Origin: GCA-2709075 sp038146865
Lineage (GTDB): Bacteria > Pseudomonadota > Alphaproteobacteria > MPNO01 > UBA2964
DNA length: 64,000 nt
Direction of reading: 5' to 3'
Assembly (NCBI GenBank): GCA_038146865.1
Contig: JAYQSL010000006.1
Span: forward strand, 62,001 to 126,000
In this document: piece after piece, positions 18,136-27,090 of the stretch
Position numbering within the stretch: position 1 is the stretch's first letter
How the letters are laid out: each line of letters begins with the position of its first letter
Notes under the pieces: generated by a model
The model's input: only the letters and a program-made list of their open reading frames with translations
The model's database searches: none
What the model was told of the DNA's origin: nothing
Translations under genes and position numbers: made by a program

Positions 18136-19530
18136 CTATTCACCGGGAAGAGGTTGACCGGCATCTTTCCGACCAAGCTTTCTTCTATAAAAACTCCAGA
18201 AATTATCAATCTGCCCTTGACCCTCTAGGGTCATCCCAACCACTCCTTGTTCAGAGTCTGGCAACCACCCCCAGGCTAAACCGGTGGCCGCAGCATCAAT
18301 TTGTACGTTGCATGCCCTCTCGAGAAATATTGCCCTAAGACACGCTACCTCAAGAGAGTTTGCTAAAATTATGGCGCCTTCGTTTGGGAGAAACACCACC
18401 CTAGTATCCGCGGGAATGTTTTCTATTGCCTGATCGGGCAAAAGTCTCACGGATAGACCTTCAAAATGCTTCCCCTCATCTCCAGTGGGGCAAAGGGGTT
18501 CAGCAGCAGAGGAAAAAAGAGCAATCGATGGGGCACAACAAAAAATAGCGGCCTCCGTTTTTGGGAGTGTTGCGAAAACTTTTTTCAGATAATTCACTCC
18601 CCGATAATGTTTAGGCGCATTCTCCAAACGAATTAAGTCATCACTCCCTGATATCTCACCCAATGAAAGCTCTGGAAGACCGCAAATTATTCCACCACTC
18701 GGGTCTTTAAATGCCACCAGGTCACAATTAAGGAACTCAACGCCCTCATTACTGAGAATTCTATTGGCTTCTACAAATCGGTTTACGTTGGTATCCGCGC
18801 CCTCCTTCGGTTTGAAGCCGGTCGCTTTCCTAACTTGCCGGCGAAGAGACTGCCATGCCTCCTCAACAGACAAATTAATGTCATGGTGGGATGAAGAGGC
18901 GGCAGTGGCGCTAATCTCAAAAGTCAAATTGGACATCGCAGCGCGCAACTGGTCTCTGCAGGCGTATTCACACAGCAAGCCCGCGACGACACACTCTGCT
19001 ACATCGGAACCAACGTAAGTGATACCGTGATTCCGCATTAGAACGGCCTTTGCGGCTCCTAACGCTGAGGCTAGCTCAGCACCCATGTTCTTATCAATTA
19101 TTAAGTTCGAGGTTTCTCGGTAACGGGGCAGGCCAGAAGAAAAGAATGCACCAGCCTCAGTTAAGGCCTCGATTGGCTCCTCAGTGGTTGAGATTACCCC
19201 AGCATTGTAGGGATGGGTATGGCCAACAACATTTACATCGGGACGGGCGAGAAAAATTTCCCCGTGAATGGGCCACTCAGCGTGACGAATACCTTCACCA
19301 GCTTTTTTTTTGCCTTCAAAATCAAGCAAAATGAAATCCTGGGGACCTTGTAACTCAGCCAAACTAATGCCTGACCTCTTCATCCAAAAGCCGCGGCCCT
19401 TAGGATCTCTGAGTGACAAATGCCCAAGCACTTTATCGCCGTGACCGCCTTTTTCCAAGACGGCTCCAGCCTCTGCCAGCTGCTCTAGTTGCTGGCAGAC
19501 CTCTTTATCAGCTTCTTTAGGTATTATCAT
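18136..19530 (-). CDS. Class II aldolase/adducin-like protein with a degenerate second copy of the domain
   Basis: From ATG 19530 (MIIPKEADKE, preceded by AGAGGG) the product has 464 residues. Residues 1-205 are a class II aldolase/adducin domain with zinc-type histidines in GHTHP (104, 106) and RNHG (168). The second half (about 258-440) follows the same plan: GLPELSLGEISGSDDLI mirrors SGISLAELQGPQDFI, and LPNEGAIILANSLEVA mirrors MRNHGITYVGSDVAEC. There the HTH site is replaced by CCAPS and the third His by Glu384, so the second copy cannot bind zinc in the same way. The substrate is unknown. A TTG start at 19572 would add 14 residues. Confidence 0.78.
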   Translation of the reverse strand: MIIPKEADKEVCQQLEQLAEAGAVLEKGGHGDKVLGHLSLRDPKGRGFWMKRSGISLAELQGPQDFILLDFEGKKKAGEGIRHAEWPIHGEIFLARPDVNVVGHTHPYNAGVISTTEEPIEALTEAGAFFSSGLPRYRETSNLIIDKNMGAELASALGAAKAVLMRNHGITYVGSDVAECVVAGLLCEYACRDQLRAAMSNLTFEISATAASSSHHDINLSVEEAWQSLRRQVRKATGFKPKEGADTNVNRFVEANRILSNEGVEFLNCDLVAFKDPSGGIICGLPELSLGEISGSDDLIRLENAPKHYRGVNYLKKVFATLPKTEAAIFCCAPSIALFSSAAEPLCPTGDEGKHFEGLSVRLLPDQAIENIPADTRVVFLPNEGAIILANSLEVACLRAIFLERACNVQIDAAATGLAWGWLPDSEQGVVGMTLEGQGQIDNFWSFYRRKLGRKDAGQPLPGE

Positions 19531-19591
19531 GCGCCCTCTATTTATTGGCAGTCCCTCAGGACGGCCTTTCAAGGAGACGCACCGGGGATGA

Positions 19592-19801
19592 TTAGTCGGC
19601 TAGCTGTATATTCGCAGCAGCCATTCGGCCGTTGCGCCCTGGCTCTAGGTCGAAGGTGACCTTCTGGCCTTCTGCAAGGGATCCTAACCCTGCCCGCTCA
19701 ACAGCGGAAATGTGAACAAATGCATCTTCGGACCCATCTTCAGGTGCGATAAAACCAAAGCCCTTGGTGGGGTTGAACCATTTAACTGTGCCTGTAGGCA
19801 T
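19592..19801 (-). CDS. cspA: CspA-family cold-shock protein
   Basis: A 69-residue single-domain cold-shock protein. The start is GTVKWFNPTKGFGFI, with the RNP1-type KGFGFI, and EDAFVHISAVERAG carries the RNP2-type FVHI. It binds single-stranded RNA/DNA and acts as an RNA chaperone. It is monocistronic by position. A double palindrome lies just upstream (separate entry). Which csp paralogue it is cannot be told from this window; the symbol is a family label. Confidence 0.95.
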   Translation of the reverse strand: MPTGTVKWFNPTKGFGFIAPEDGSEDAFVHISAVERAGLGSLAEGQKVTFDLEPGRNGRMAAANIQLAD

Positions 19802-19815
19802 TTATTAACCTCTTC

Positions 19816-19848
19816 AATATAAGTGTTATATTGGGGTCACTACCCCAA
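19816..19848 (-). promoter_or_regulatory. Two abutting palindromes in the csp leader
   Basis: Immediately upstream of the cold-shock gene, AATATAA-GTG-TTATATT (19816-19832) is a perfect 7-bp inverted repeat. It overlaps by two bases TTGGGG-TCACTA-CCCCAA (19831-19848), a perfect 6-bp stem. The GC stem could fold in the 5' leader of the csp mRNA, whose leaders are often thermoresponsive, or the pair could be an operator. No direct evidence distinguishes these. Confidence 0.45.
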
Positions 19849-19991
19849 CGTCGACCTAAAGTAAAGGACCTTTGTCCCACCCAAAACAAATTCAAAAATC
19901 GAAATTAAAGAACGGATAAGACGGCTCATTACAAAAGTCATTCCTCTCGTAACAGGCTAACACCCCAAATAGCAAGTATAATTTTATGATT

Positions 19992-21179
19992 TTAAATAAT
20001 TCCTTTCGCCCGTAATTCGGCAATTTCTTTATTTTCATAGCCAAATTCTGCTAATACTTCATCCGTATGTTCGCCCGCATCAGGTGTATAACGGCGTACC
20101 GACGGACACGCAGCGGACAAGCTAAAGGGTTGCCCAACGACATTGACTTCCCCCATATCTTTACTCCGCATCGACCAAGTGATGCCAAGATGCTCTACCT
20201 GCGGATCAGAAAAGGTCTCATCTACTGTGTAAATCGGCCCGCATGGAACGCCACCGTCATTTAAAATATCCACCCACTCTTTGGATGATCTTTGCTTGGT
20301 GTATTCTGAGAGAGCCTGATTCAGTTCATCACGATGCTCTAATCGATCGGCAGCTGTTTGGTATTTTGACTCCTCATAAAGGCTCTCCGCACCAAGCCCT
20401 TTACAAAGCCGGGTCCACATCTGTTGCCCGCCAGCCGCTATATTAATGTGCCCATCTGCTGTGGGAAATACTCCGGTTGGAGTTGATTTCGGGTGATTAT
20501 TTCCGGCCTGTGGAGGTACATCATTCTCAATCAAATACCGAGCACACTGAAAATCCATTAGCGCAATTTGTGACTCGAGAAGCGAGGTATGAACCCATTG
20601 TCCTTCTCCTGTTTCTTCTCTCTGCAGTAAGGCAATAAGAATTGCTGTTGCACAGTTCATTCCGCAGGTTAAGTCGGCTATCGCGGTGCCAGCTCGAACG
20701 GGACCCTGCCCGGGCAACCCAGTTACGGACATAAACCCACCCATGCCCTGAGCTATCTGATCGACACCAGGCCTTTTTGCGTAAGGCCCTGTCTGCCCAA
20801 ATCCAGAAATACTCGCAAGAATGATTTTAGAGTTTATACTTTTGAGTGTTTCGAAATCTATCCCGAGACGATTTTTTACATCTGGCCGATAATTTTCCAC
20901 TACAACGTCTGCTTCTTTAACCATTTCGTAAAAAATATTTTTTCCCTCGACGGCTTTTAAATTTAGCGTCATCGATCTTTTGTTTCGATGAAGATTTTGA
21001 AAATCTGCTGAGCCGCGGGACCCCGTATATCCATCATCTTGACCCGGGATTGGTGGCATCTCTACTTTGACAACATCAGCACCCCAATCTGCCAAGACCT
21101 TTACCGCTGTGGGACCGGATCTTACCCTAGTAAGATCCAATACTCTGAATCGCTCCAACGGCAGCTTTGTATTCGGCAT
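19992..21179 (-). CDS. CaiB/BaiF family III CoA-transferase
   Basis: From ATG 21179 (MPNTKLPLERFRVLDLTR, preceded by GGAG) it has 395 residues. It shows the family III signature: GADVVKVEMP, NLHRNKRSMTLNLK, and the GVDQIAQGMGGFMSVTG segment with the catalytic Asp, plus the C-terminal PQVEHLGI region. Family III enzymes exchange CoA between a carboxylic acid and an acyl-CoA. The acid here cannot be predicted, and no dehydrogenase or hydratase sits alongside. It is divergent from an MFS efflux gene. Confidence 0.92.
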   Translation of the reverse strand: MPNTKLPLERFRVLDLTRVRSGPTAVKVLADWGADVVKVEMPPIPGQDDGYTGSRGSADFQNLHRNKRSMTLNLKAVEGKNIFYEMVKEADVVVENYRPDVKNRLGIDFETLKSINSKIILASISGFGQTGPYAKRPGVDQIAQGMGGFMSVTGLPGQGPVRAGTAIADLTCGMNCATAILIALLQREETGEGQWVHTSLLESQIALMDFQCARYLIENDVPPQAGNNHPKSTPTGVFPTADGHINIAAGGQQMWTRLCKGLGAESLYEESKYQTAADRLEHRDELNQALSEYTKQRSSKEWVDILNDGGVPCGPIYTVDETFSDPQVEHLGITWSMRSKDMGEVNVVGQPFSLSAACPSVRRYTPDAGEHTDEVLAEFGYENKEIAELRAKGII

Positions 21180-21286
21180 AGTGCTCTCCAAAAATTCTTT
21201 TTTTGAATACCCTAGTGCAAACCTTAACCCATAATGCGATATCTCAACACCTGTTGTTAAAATACAGAACGTGGTACCTGACCGTT

Positions 21287-22492
21287 ATGGAACCGACGTC
21301 ACAGCCCAAATTTATCTTTCCCGCCCTTGTAACGGTTACCCTAATCGCACCTTTAGCTGTGCACATGTTTATACCGGCTCTACCTGTCGTCAAAAGCGAC
21401 CTGGGCGTCAGTGACAGCATGGCCTATGCGACGATCTCATGGGTCATGATCGTTATGGCGTTTGCTACTATCCTATATGGAGGGCTCTCGGACCAATGGG
21501 GCAGGAAACCAGTTCTGCTTACCGGTCTCGCACTTTATACTATCGGTGCCGAGCTCTCCTGGTTTGCAACCGATATATATACCTTACTTGCTGGACGAAT
21601 TATGCAGGCGGCAGGGGCGGGATGCGGCGTCGTGCTTGCCCGAGCGATAGCCCGAGACATATATGGGATGGAGAGAATTGCCCCCGTAATCGCAAATCTC
21701 ACAGCGGCCTATGTTCTAGGGCCTACTTTAGCACCCCCGCTCGGCGGCTTCATGATTGACGCACTCGGCTGGCGATCAATATTTATGTTGGCAACGCTTA
21801 TCGGATTAATGCTTATCTTGATGGTCGCAGTCTATTTACCCGAAACACATCGACCAACCAACCGAGTGAGGGGTCTGAGCAGCGCCTTTAAGACTATCTG
21901 GATAGAATATCGTACATTGATCACTGTACCCCGATTTACGGCCTATGCGCTGGCTCCAGGTTTTTTATCGGGTACATTTTTTGCTCTGGCAACCTCGTCA
22001 GCGTTCCTAGCTACAGAAGGGCTTCAGATGCCAGTCGAGGAGTTTGGTCTCTGGTTTCTTTTTCTTCCCGCAGGATTTATGACAGGGAATTTCGTATCAG
22101 GTCGTATCGGCAATCGAGTTTCGATCAGCACCATGACCATCGCAGGATCAGTGCTAAACGTCGTCATTGTCCTTACGATGGCAGCTGTCTTATTTCTTGG
22201 TGGCCTCTCAATCTATGCGCTGGTAATCCCAGGCTTTATGTTGGGAATCGCCCAAGGTATGTGTTTGCCCTACGCTCAAGCGGGTGCCATGCATGTGAAT
22301 ACAGCCTTAGCAGGCTCCGCATCAGGTGCCGTGACTTTTTCTCAACTCATGTTTGCTGGAATTTCCCAACAAATCTGTGGTTTGGTCGCGGACTCGACAT
22401 GGACACCAATTGCATTAGTCATGTTTGTTTTTTCACTGATGGGATTAGCAGCTGCACTTGTCGCCGCGTTTACATTACCAAAATCAAATTAG
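21287..22492 (+). CDS. MFS drug-resistance transporter, Bcr/CflA type
   Basis: Inner-membrane protein of about 401 residues from ATG 21287, with 12 predicted hydrophobic segments. Loop 2-3 has the MFS motif GGLSDQWGRKPVLL and segment 5 the DHA1 antiporter-type GPTLAPPLGG. Overall it resembles Bcr/CflA exporters. The track start (21203) lies 28 codons upstream and would add a non-hydrophobic extension. Its stop overlaps the stop of the convergent EamA gene by 4 bp. The exported compound is unknown. Confidence 0.88.
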   Translation: MEPTSQPKFIFPALVTVTLIAPLAVHMFIPALPVVKSDLGVSDSMAYATISWVMIVMAFATILYGGLSDQWGRKPVLLTGLALYTIGAELSWFATDIYTLLAGRIMQAAGAGCGVVLARAIARDIYGMERIAPVIANLTAAYVLGPTLAPPLGGFMIDALGWRSIFMLATLIGLMLILMVAVYLPETHRPTNRVRGLSSAFKTIWIEYRTLITVPRFTAYALAPGFLSGTFFALATSSAFLATEGLQMPVEEFGLWFLFLPAGFMTGNFVSGRIGNRVSISTMTIAGSVLNVVIVLTMAAVLFLGGLSIYALVIPGFMLGIAQGMCLPYAQAGAMHVNTALAGSASGAVTFSQLMFAGISQQICGLVADSTWTPIALVMFVFSLMGLAAALVAAFTLPKSN

Positions 22493-23388
22493 GTTTTGTT
22501 TGAGCCTGCGGTTGCAAGACGGGTCAGCCAAATAGAAGCTGCAAAGATTACGCTACCCCCTACCCAAGTCCAAAGATCTGGAAATTCGGAAAAAAATACC
22601 CAACCAAATAATGCAGCCCATATTAATCGGGTAAAGTTGAACGGAAGCACAATAGTTGCATCTGCTACCCCCATAGCTTTATTAAAATTCCGCTGGATCA
22701 GTGTCCCGAGATAACCAAGTGCAACACCCCAACCAAGCTGCAATATTGTTGGATTAGTCCAATAATAAAGCGCAGGTCCTAGACTGAATATTGTGTGCGA
22801 AACAAAGAGGTAGAATGCGATTGTATCCGCGGAGTCATATCGAATTAGGGTCTTAATAAGAATAGCCACGGCAGCTCCCGAGATCGCTGAACCGAGGGCA
22901 AGAAGGAGCCCAAAATTAAAGCCAGCCATTCCCGGACGAATTACGATCAACGCACCTGCAAATCCAAGACAAACCGCCAACCAACGCGACGCGGTGGTCT
23001 TTTCTTTGAGAAAAAGGACAGCAAAAAGAGAAGCGATTATAGGCATCATAAATGTAATAGCTGCAGTATCGGCCACAGGCGCAAGCCATAGCGCTGCGAA
23101 TAGAAACCATACATTCATTGCCGAAGTCGCTCCCCGGACTGCATGCATTTTTAGTCGACTGGTTTTGAGGGCTGATAGACCGACACGGAACAACCAGGGT
23201 GCCATAAATGCAAGCCCGAAAACATTTCGAAGGAATACGACCTGCATAAAATGCAGTTCTTGAACCACATGGTGAACGATCGCAATTGAGGCAGCGTATC
23301 CAAAAGCGCTAAGGGTCATCCACCAAGCGCCACGCATAGCCGGTGATTGCCGCTCCAACCAATCATTAAAAAATAGGGGTCCAAACAT
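22489..23388 (-). CDS. EamA/RhaT-family (DMT) transporter
   Basis: A 299-residue inner-membrane protein with ten hydrophobic segments arranged as two EamA repeats. The first half contains FLRNVFGLAFMAPWLF and VADTAAITFMMPIIASLFAVLFLKE; the second has ALGYLGTLIQRNFNKAMGVA. This S-adenosylmethionine/amino-acid/metabolite exporter family is very broad, so no substrate is claimed. ATG start. Convergent with the MFS gene and upstream of a divergent DUF1194 pair. Confidence 0.87.
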   Translation of the reverse strand: MFGPLFFNDWLERQSPAMRGAWWMTLSAFGYAASIAIVHHVVQELHFMQVVFLRNVFGLAFMAPWLFRVGLSALKTSRLKMHAVRGATSAMNVWFLFAALWLAPVADTAAITFMMPIIASLFAVLFLKEKTTASRWLAVCLGFAGALIVIRPGMAGFNFGLLLALGSAISGAAVAILIKTLIRYDSADTIAFYLFVSHTIFSLGPALYYWTNPTILQLGWGVALGYLGTLIQRNFNKAMGVADATIVLPFNFTRLIWAALFGWVFFSEFPDLWTWVGGSVIFAASIWLTRLATAGSNKT

Positions 23389-23485
23389 CTATTTGAGGCT
23401 ACGCCTCTAACCGCCTGCCGTCAGCCCTTTTATATTTTTAACCTGTCTCATAGAATTTTTAATATTAGCATTTGAGGGTCGACTG

Positions 23486-24358
23486 ATGCGTCTAAATAAA
23501 ATGGAATTAAGAGCCCTTTTTTCAACATTTATCTGGTTCAGTCTTAGCACTATTGCTTCGGCACAGAAGTTAGAGGTGGACTTGCAACTAGCTCTCGGCA
23601 GCGATGTCTCAAGAAGCGTCGATCAGGAGGAAGCCACTCTGCAGCGTCAGGGCTACATCAGGGCTTTTAACCACCCGACTGTAATAGGCGCCATAAATCG
23701 CGGTCCGCTCGGCCGAATAGCGGTGACCTATTTCGAATGGGGTGGCGAGCAAAATATTAAAACTATAGTAGGTTGGACTTTAATTAATGATGCGAAATCA
23801 GCACGAAATTTCGCAAAAAGGTTATCTTTGGAAGCGCCAATATCCGCGAGGCGTACGGGTATCTCTGGAGCGATAAATTTTGCGCTGATACAAATTACCA
23901 CCAATAAATTCTCGAGTACCCGCAAAGTAATAGACCTATCAGGTGATGGCGCAAATAACTCAGGAATATTGGTGAACTTAGCCAGGGATAGGGCGATTAA
24001 AAAAGGATTCACGATTAATGGGCTGCCCATTGTAAATCAACGCTCAAGCAGCTCTGGCTGGCAACAGATCCAAAATCTCGATTTGTATTATAGAGATTGC
24101 GTAATTGGCGGTCCTGGAGCTTTCCTGATCGTAGCGAAAGACTATCAAGATTTTGGTCGCGCTATTATGCGCAAGTTGATTTTAGAAATCGCTGATATCC
24201 GCCCGACGAAGACAAAATTCATATACGCAAACTTTATTTCCCGTAATGCGCCCCCTTGCAATATTGGCGAAATTAGGCGGAGACAGCGATGGGGAGACTG
24301 GGACGATGACGACTGGACACCGATGCTGCAAAGCCCATCAAGGATCAGAAAACCATGA
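23486..24358 (+). CDS. DUF1194 protein (von Willebrand A-like), first of a tandem pair
   Basis: A 290-residue secreted protein of unknown function. An N-terminal signal (ALFSTFIWFSLSTIASAQ) precedes a DUF1194 domain related to the vWA fold. The MIDAS-like DxSxS is SDVSRSVDQEE, and FEWGG, IDLSGDGANNSG and the C-terminal YYRDCVIGGPGAFLIV are family landmarks. A GAGG ribosome-binding site precedes ATG 23486. Its stop overlaps the next start as ATGA, so both are co-translated. The last ~25 residues (RRRQRWGDWDDDDW) are strongly charged. Confidence 0.85.
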   Translation: MRLNKMELRALFSTFIWFSLSTIASAQKLEVDLQLALGSDVSRSVDQEEATLQRQGYIRAFNHPTVIGAINRGPLGRIAVTYFEWGGEQNIKTIVGWTLINDAKSARNFAKRLSLEAPISARRTGISGAINFALIQITTNKFSSTRKVIDLSGDGANNSGILVNLARDRAIKKGFTINGLPIVNQRSSSSGWQQIQNLDLYYRDCVIGGPGAFLIVAKDYQDFGRAIMRKLILEIADIRPTKTKFIYANFISRNAPPCNIGEIRRRQRWGDWDDDDWTPMLQSPSRIRKP

Positions 24359-25188
24359 AGAAAGTAATTTCAATCTATTTAGCATTTTTCATAGGATGCG
24401 CATCTGCCGGAGCCGAAAAAGTCTCGGTTGATTTGGAGCTCGCGCTCGGGGTCGACGTTTCAGGTAGCGTTGATGAGGAAGAGGCGATGCTTCAGAGAAA
24501 CGGCTATATAAATGCATTCAGGCACCCCGCCATACTGGAGGCCATTCAACGTGGCCCCAAGGGAAGAATCGCCGTCGGATATTATGAATGGGCAGGGTTT
24601 GGGCACATGAAAATTATTGTGCCCTGGACACTTATAAAAGACAAAAAATCCGCCTTAGAATTTGCGAATGCTCTCTCAAAAGAGGAACCGCAAACAGCCA
24701 GAAGAACAGCGATTTCTGCGGGCATAATGATGGGGGCTGAATGGTTCGACAAAAATAATTTCACAGGAGTTAGGAGGGTCATCGATATTTCGGGAGATGG
24801 ACCCAATAATTGGGGGGAACCAGTTAATGTTGTGCGAGACAGGGTAGCATCACGTGGAATTACGATTAATGGCCTCCCCATTGTAAATGATCGGCCTACT
24901 TTTTCGGGTCGTCCGCCACTCAAAGATTTAGATCTCTATTATAGGGACTGTGTAATAGGTGGTCCGGGGGCATTTTACGTCGTTGCGCGCGATTTTAAGG
25001 ATTTTGGACGTGCAGTAATGAGAAAACTTATTATGGAAATTGCCAACCTTAAAGGAGAAGATAGATTAATCCGCTTTGCTAATTTTCAACCAAGGAGGGG
25101 GCCTGCCTGTGATATCGGCGAACGACAGCGCATGTGGCAATCTCTGGACGACGACGAGTATTTCTTCCAGCTTCCCCGGCAGAAATAA
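24355..25188 (+). CDS. DUF1194 protein (von Willebrand A-like), second of a tandem pair
   Basis: A 277-residue paralogue of the preceding protein with its own signal (ISIYLAFFIGCASAGAEK). The MIDAS-like motif here is the more typical VDVSGSVDEEE. EWAGFGHMKIIVPWTLI, IDISGDGPNNWG and YYRDCVIGGPGAFYVV align with the first copy across the whole length. The two most likely arose by tandem duplication. The family has no established role. A metal-dependent adhesion-type interaction in the periplasm or at the surface would be typical of vWA folds, but that is inference. The 3' end abuts the convergent carboxylase operon with no gap. Confidence 0.86.
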   Translation: MKKVISIYLAFFIGCASAGAEKVSVDLELALGVDVSGSVDEEEAMLQRNGYINAFRHPAILEAIQRGPKGRIAVGYYEWAGFGHMKIIVPWTLIKDKKSALEFANALSKEEPQTARRTAISAGIMMGAEWFDKNNFTGVRRVIDISGDGPNNWGEPVNVVRDRVASRGITINGLPIVNDRPTFSGRPPLKDLDLYYRDCVIGGPGAFYVVARDFKDFGRAVMRKLIMEIANLKGEDRLIRFANFQPRRGPACDIGERQRMWQSLDDDEYFFQLPRQK

Positions 25189-26544
25189 CTATCGAGTAAG
25201 CGTATCCAAATTAAGCTCTAACCAACGTGTATTATAATTACCCTGAACAAAATCGAGCTCACTGACCAGTCTTCTTAGAAAAGGAATTGTTGTATCAATT
25301 CCCTCAACTTCGAAATCACTCAAAGCACGCTGCATTTTCATAATAGCGTGAACCCTGCTCGGAGCATGAACTATCAATTTGGCGATAAGGGAGTCGTAAT
25401 ATGGCGGTACCAACGCACCCTGATAACCATATGTATCCACCCGTACCCCATCACCGCCCGCAGGACGCCATTTGGCAATTATACCCGGTGATGGCCTAAA
25501 ACTATTAGCTGCATTTTCTGCAGTTATACGCACTTCAATTGCATGCCCTACAAAACGCACTTCCTCTTGATGAAATGGTATAGGACTGCCCCCCGCAATC
25601 TTTATTTGAGCCTGCACTAGGTCAACGCCAGTAACCATTTCGGTTACAGGGTGTTCAACCTGAATTCGGGTATTCATCTCCAGAAAATAAAATTTACCGG
25701 TTTTTTGGTCCACCATGAATTCGACTGTACCCGCATTTTGATAACCAATTTTTTTTGAGATTTTTACCGCACTCTCGCGGATTAATTCACGGACTGATTG
25801 AGAGATGGCCGAGCCCGGTGCCTCCTCGGCGACCTTTTGATAACGACGCTGAAGAGAACAATCACGCTCTCCCAAATGGACAACATTACCTTTGGCGTCA
25901 CCTAAAATCTGGACCTCAATATGCCGACCATCTTCGATATACTTTTCAACAAATAGAGCACCATCTCCAAATGCGGCAAGCGCCTCAGCTGAGGCCGTTT
26001 TAAAACTCTCCTCTACCTCTAATTTTCCACGAATGACTTTGATGCCTCTTCCTCCACCACCCGCCGCCGCCTTAACCATTATCGGATATCCAATCGTGTC
26101 ACCGATTTGTCTCGCTTCCTCCCAGTCTCGAACCTCCGAAGAACCTGGCGCCACAGGAACGCCCCATTTGCTCACGGCTTCCCGCGCTTCGAGTTTATTT
26201 CCCATGCGTTCCACTACGTGGGCCTGCGGGCCGATAAAAGTGATGTTCGATTCTGCGCATCTTCGAGCAAGTACCGGGGACTCTGCCAGAAACCCGTAAC
26301 CAGGGTGCAAAGCGTCACAACCAGCATCTTTTGCCGCTTTAATGATATTTTCGATGGCAAGATAGGAATTAAGCGACCGTGATCCACCAACACACTCGGC
26401 ACCGTCCGCCATCTTTACCGACAGCCCCCCCTTATCGGCCTCCGAATAAGCTGCAATTGCCTCAAGTCCCAATTCATGACAAGCCCGGACTATTCGAACA
26501 GCAATCTCACCTCTATTTGCTATAAAAACGCGCTGGACCGACAT
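25189..26544 (-). CDS. accC: Biotin carboxylase subunit
   Basis: ATP-grasp enzyme that carboxylates biotin on the carrier protein encoded upstream. The 451 residues begin VFIANRGEIAVRIVRACHEL, with the ATP-loop MVKAAAGGGGRGIK, the HPGYGFLAE segment and FLEMNTRIQVEHPVTE containing the catalytic-site residues. It is the last gene of a three-gene operon (carboxyltransferase, carrier, carboxylase), 6 bp after the carrier gene. It therefore probably serves this complex and need not be the acetyl-CoA carboxylase subunit; the symbol denotes the family. Confidence 0.93.
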   Translation of the reverse strand: MSVQRVFIANRGEIAVRIVRACHELGLEAIAAYSEADKGGLSVKMADGAECVGGSRSLNSYLAIENIIKAAKDAGCDALHPGYGFLAESPVLARRCAESNITFIGPQAHVVERMGNKLEAREAVSKWGVPVAPGSSEVRDWEEARQIGDTIGYPIMVKAAAGGGGRGIKVIRGKLEVEESFKTASAEALAAFGDGALFVEKYIEDGRHIEVQILGDAKGNVVHLGERDCSLQRRYQKVAEEAPGSAISQSVRELIRESAVKISKKIGYQNAGTVEFMVDQKTGKFYFLEMNTRIQVEHPVTEMVTGVDLVQAQIKIAGGSPIPFHQEEVRFVGHAIEVRITAENAANSFRPSPGIIAKWRPAGGDGVRVDTYGYQGALVPPYYDSLIAKLIVHAPSRVHAIMKMQRALSDFEVEGIDTTIPFLRRLVSELDFVQGNYNTRWLELNLDTLTR

Positions 26545-26550
26545 CGCGCT

Positions 26551-27069
26551 TTAGTTCAAAGGCTTCAGATAGAAGAGCACGTCACCTTGCTGCACAGTAT
26601 CCGTATCACTTACCAGAATTTCAACAACCTCCCCGGCGATCTCGGACTGTACGCTAGTATATACCTTCATGACCTCGATCAAACCAATAGTCACACCTTT
26701 TTCGACAGTCTTGCCTACAGTCACAAAAGGCTCTGATTGCGGATCAGGAGCCGCATAGAAAGTGCCAACCAGGGGCGCCTTAATCGCAATTAATCCTGTT
26801 ACCTCCTTTTCTTGTCTTGGCGCGACGTCATCATTGACCTCTTTTACAATCAAATCTGAAACTGGCTCATTTTTGGCTGCATCTTGAACTTTCTTGGACT
26901 CCGAAAAATGGATTTGATCAGTCGTATCATGTGACACCCTCGCTGGTACGTATCCATTTTTCGCCACCGCCAACTTGAGATCCCCATCCTCAAATTCGAG
27001 ATAATCAAAGTTCGAGTCCTCGAAAAGCTTTAGAATTGCCTTCACATCTGTTTCGGTTAAGTCTGTCAT
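26551..27069 (-). CDS. accB: Biotin carboxyl carrier protein of a three-subunit carboxylase
   Basis: A 172-residue AccB-like carrier. It has an N-terminal helical segment (1-40), an acidic linker (about 45-90) and a C-terminal biotinyl domain with APLVGTFYAAPDPQSEPFV. The biotin-accepting Lys135 sits in EVMKV, a variant of the usual EAMKM. ATG start, 21 bp downstream of the carboxyltransferase gene and 6 bp upstream of the carboxylase gene. The carrier alone does not decide between acetyl-CoA carboxylase and an oxo-acid carboxylase. The neighbouring TIM-barrel carboxyltransferase argues for the latter. Confidence 0.9.
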   Translation of the reverse strand: MTDLTETDVKAILKLFEDSNFDYLEFEDGDLKLAVAKNGYVPARVSHDTTDQIHFSESKKVQDAAKNEPVSDLIVKEVNDDVAPRQEKEVTGLIAIKAPLVGTFYAAPDPQSEPFVTVGKTVEKGVTIGLIEVMKVYTSVQSEIAGEVVEILVSDTDTVQQGDVLFYLKPLN

Positions 27070-27090
27070 CTGCTTTCCCCACTCACTCTA

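Noticed and set aside
21203..21286. Upstream extension of the Bcr/CflA transporter
   Set aside because: The extra residues are polar and unlike an N-terminus of this family; ATG 21287 places the first membrane segment normally.
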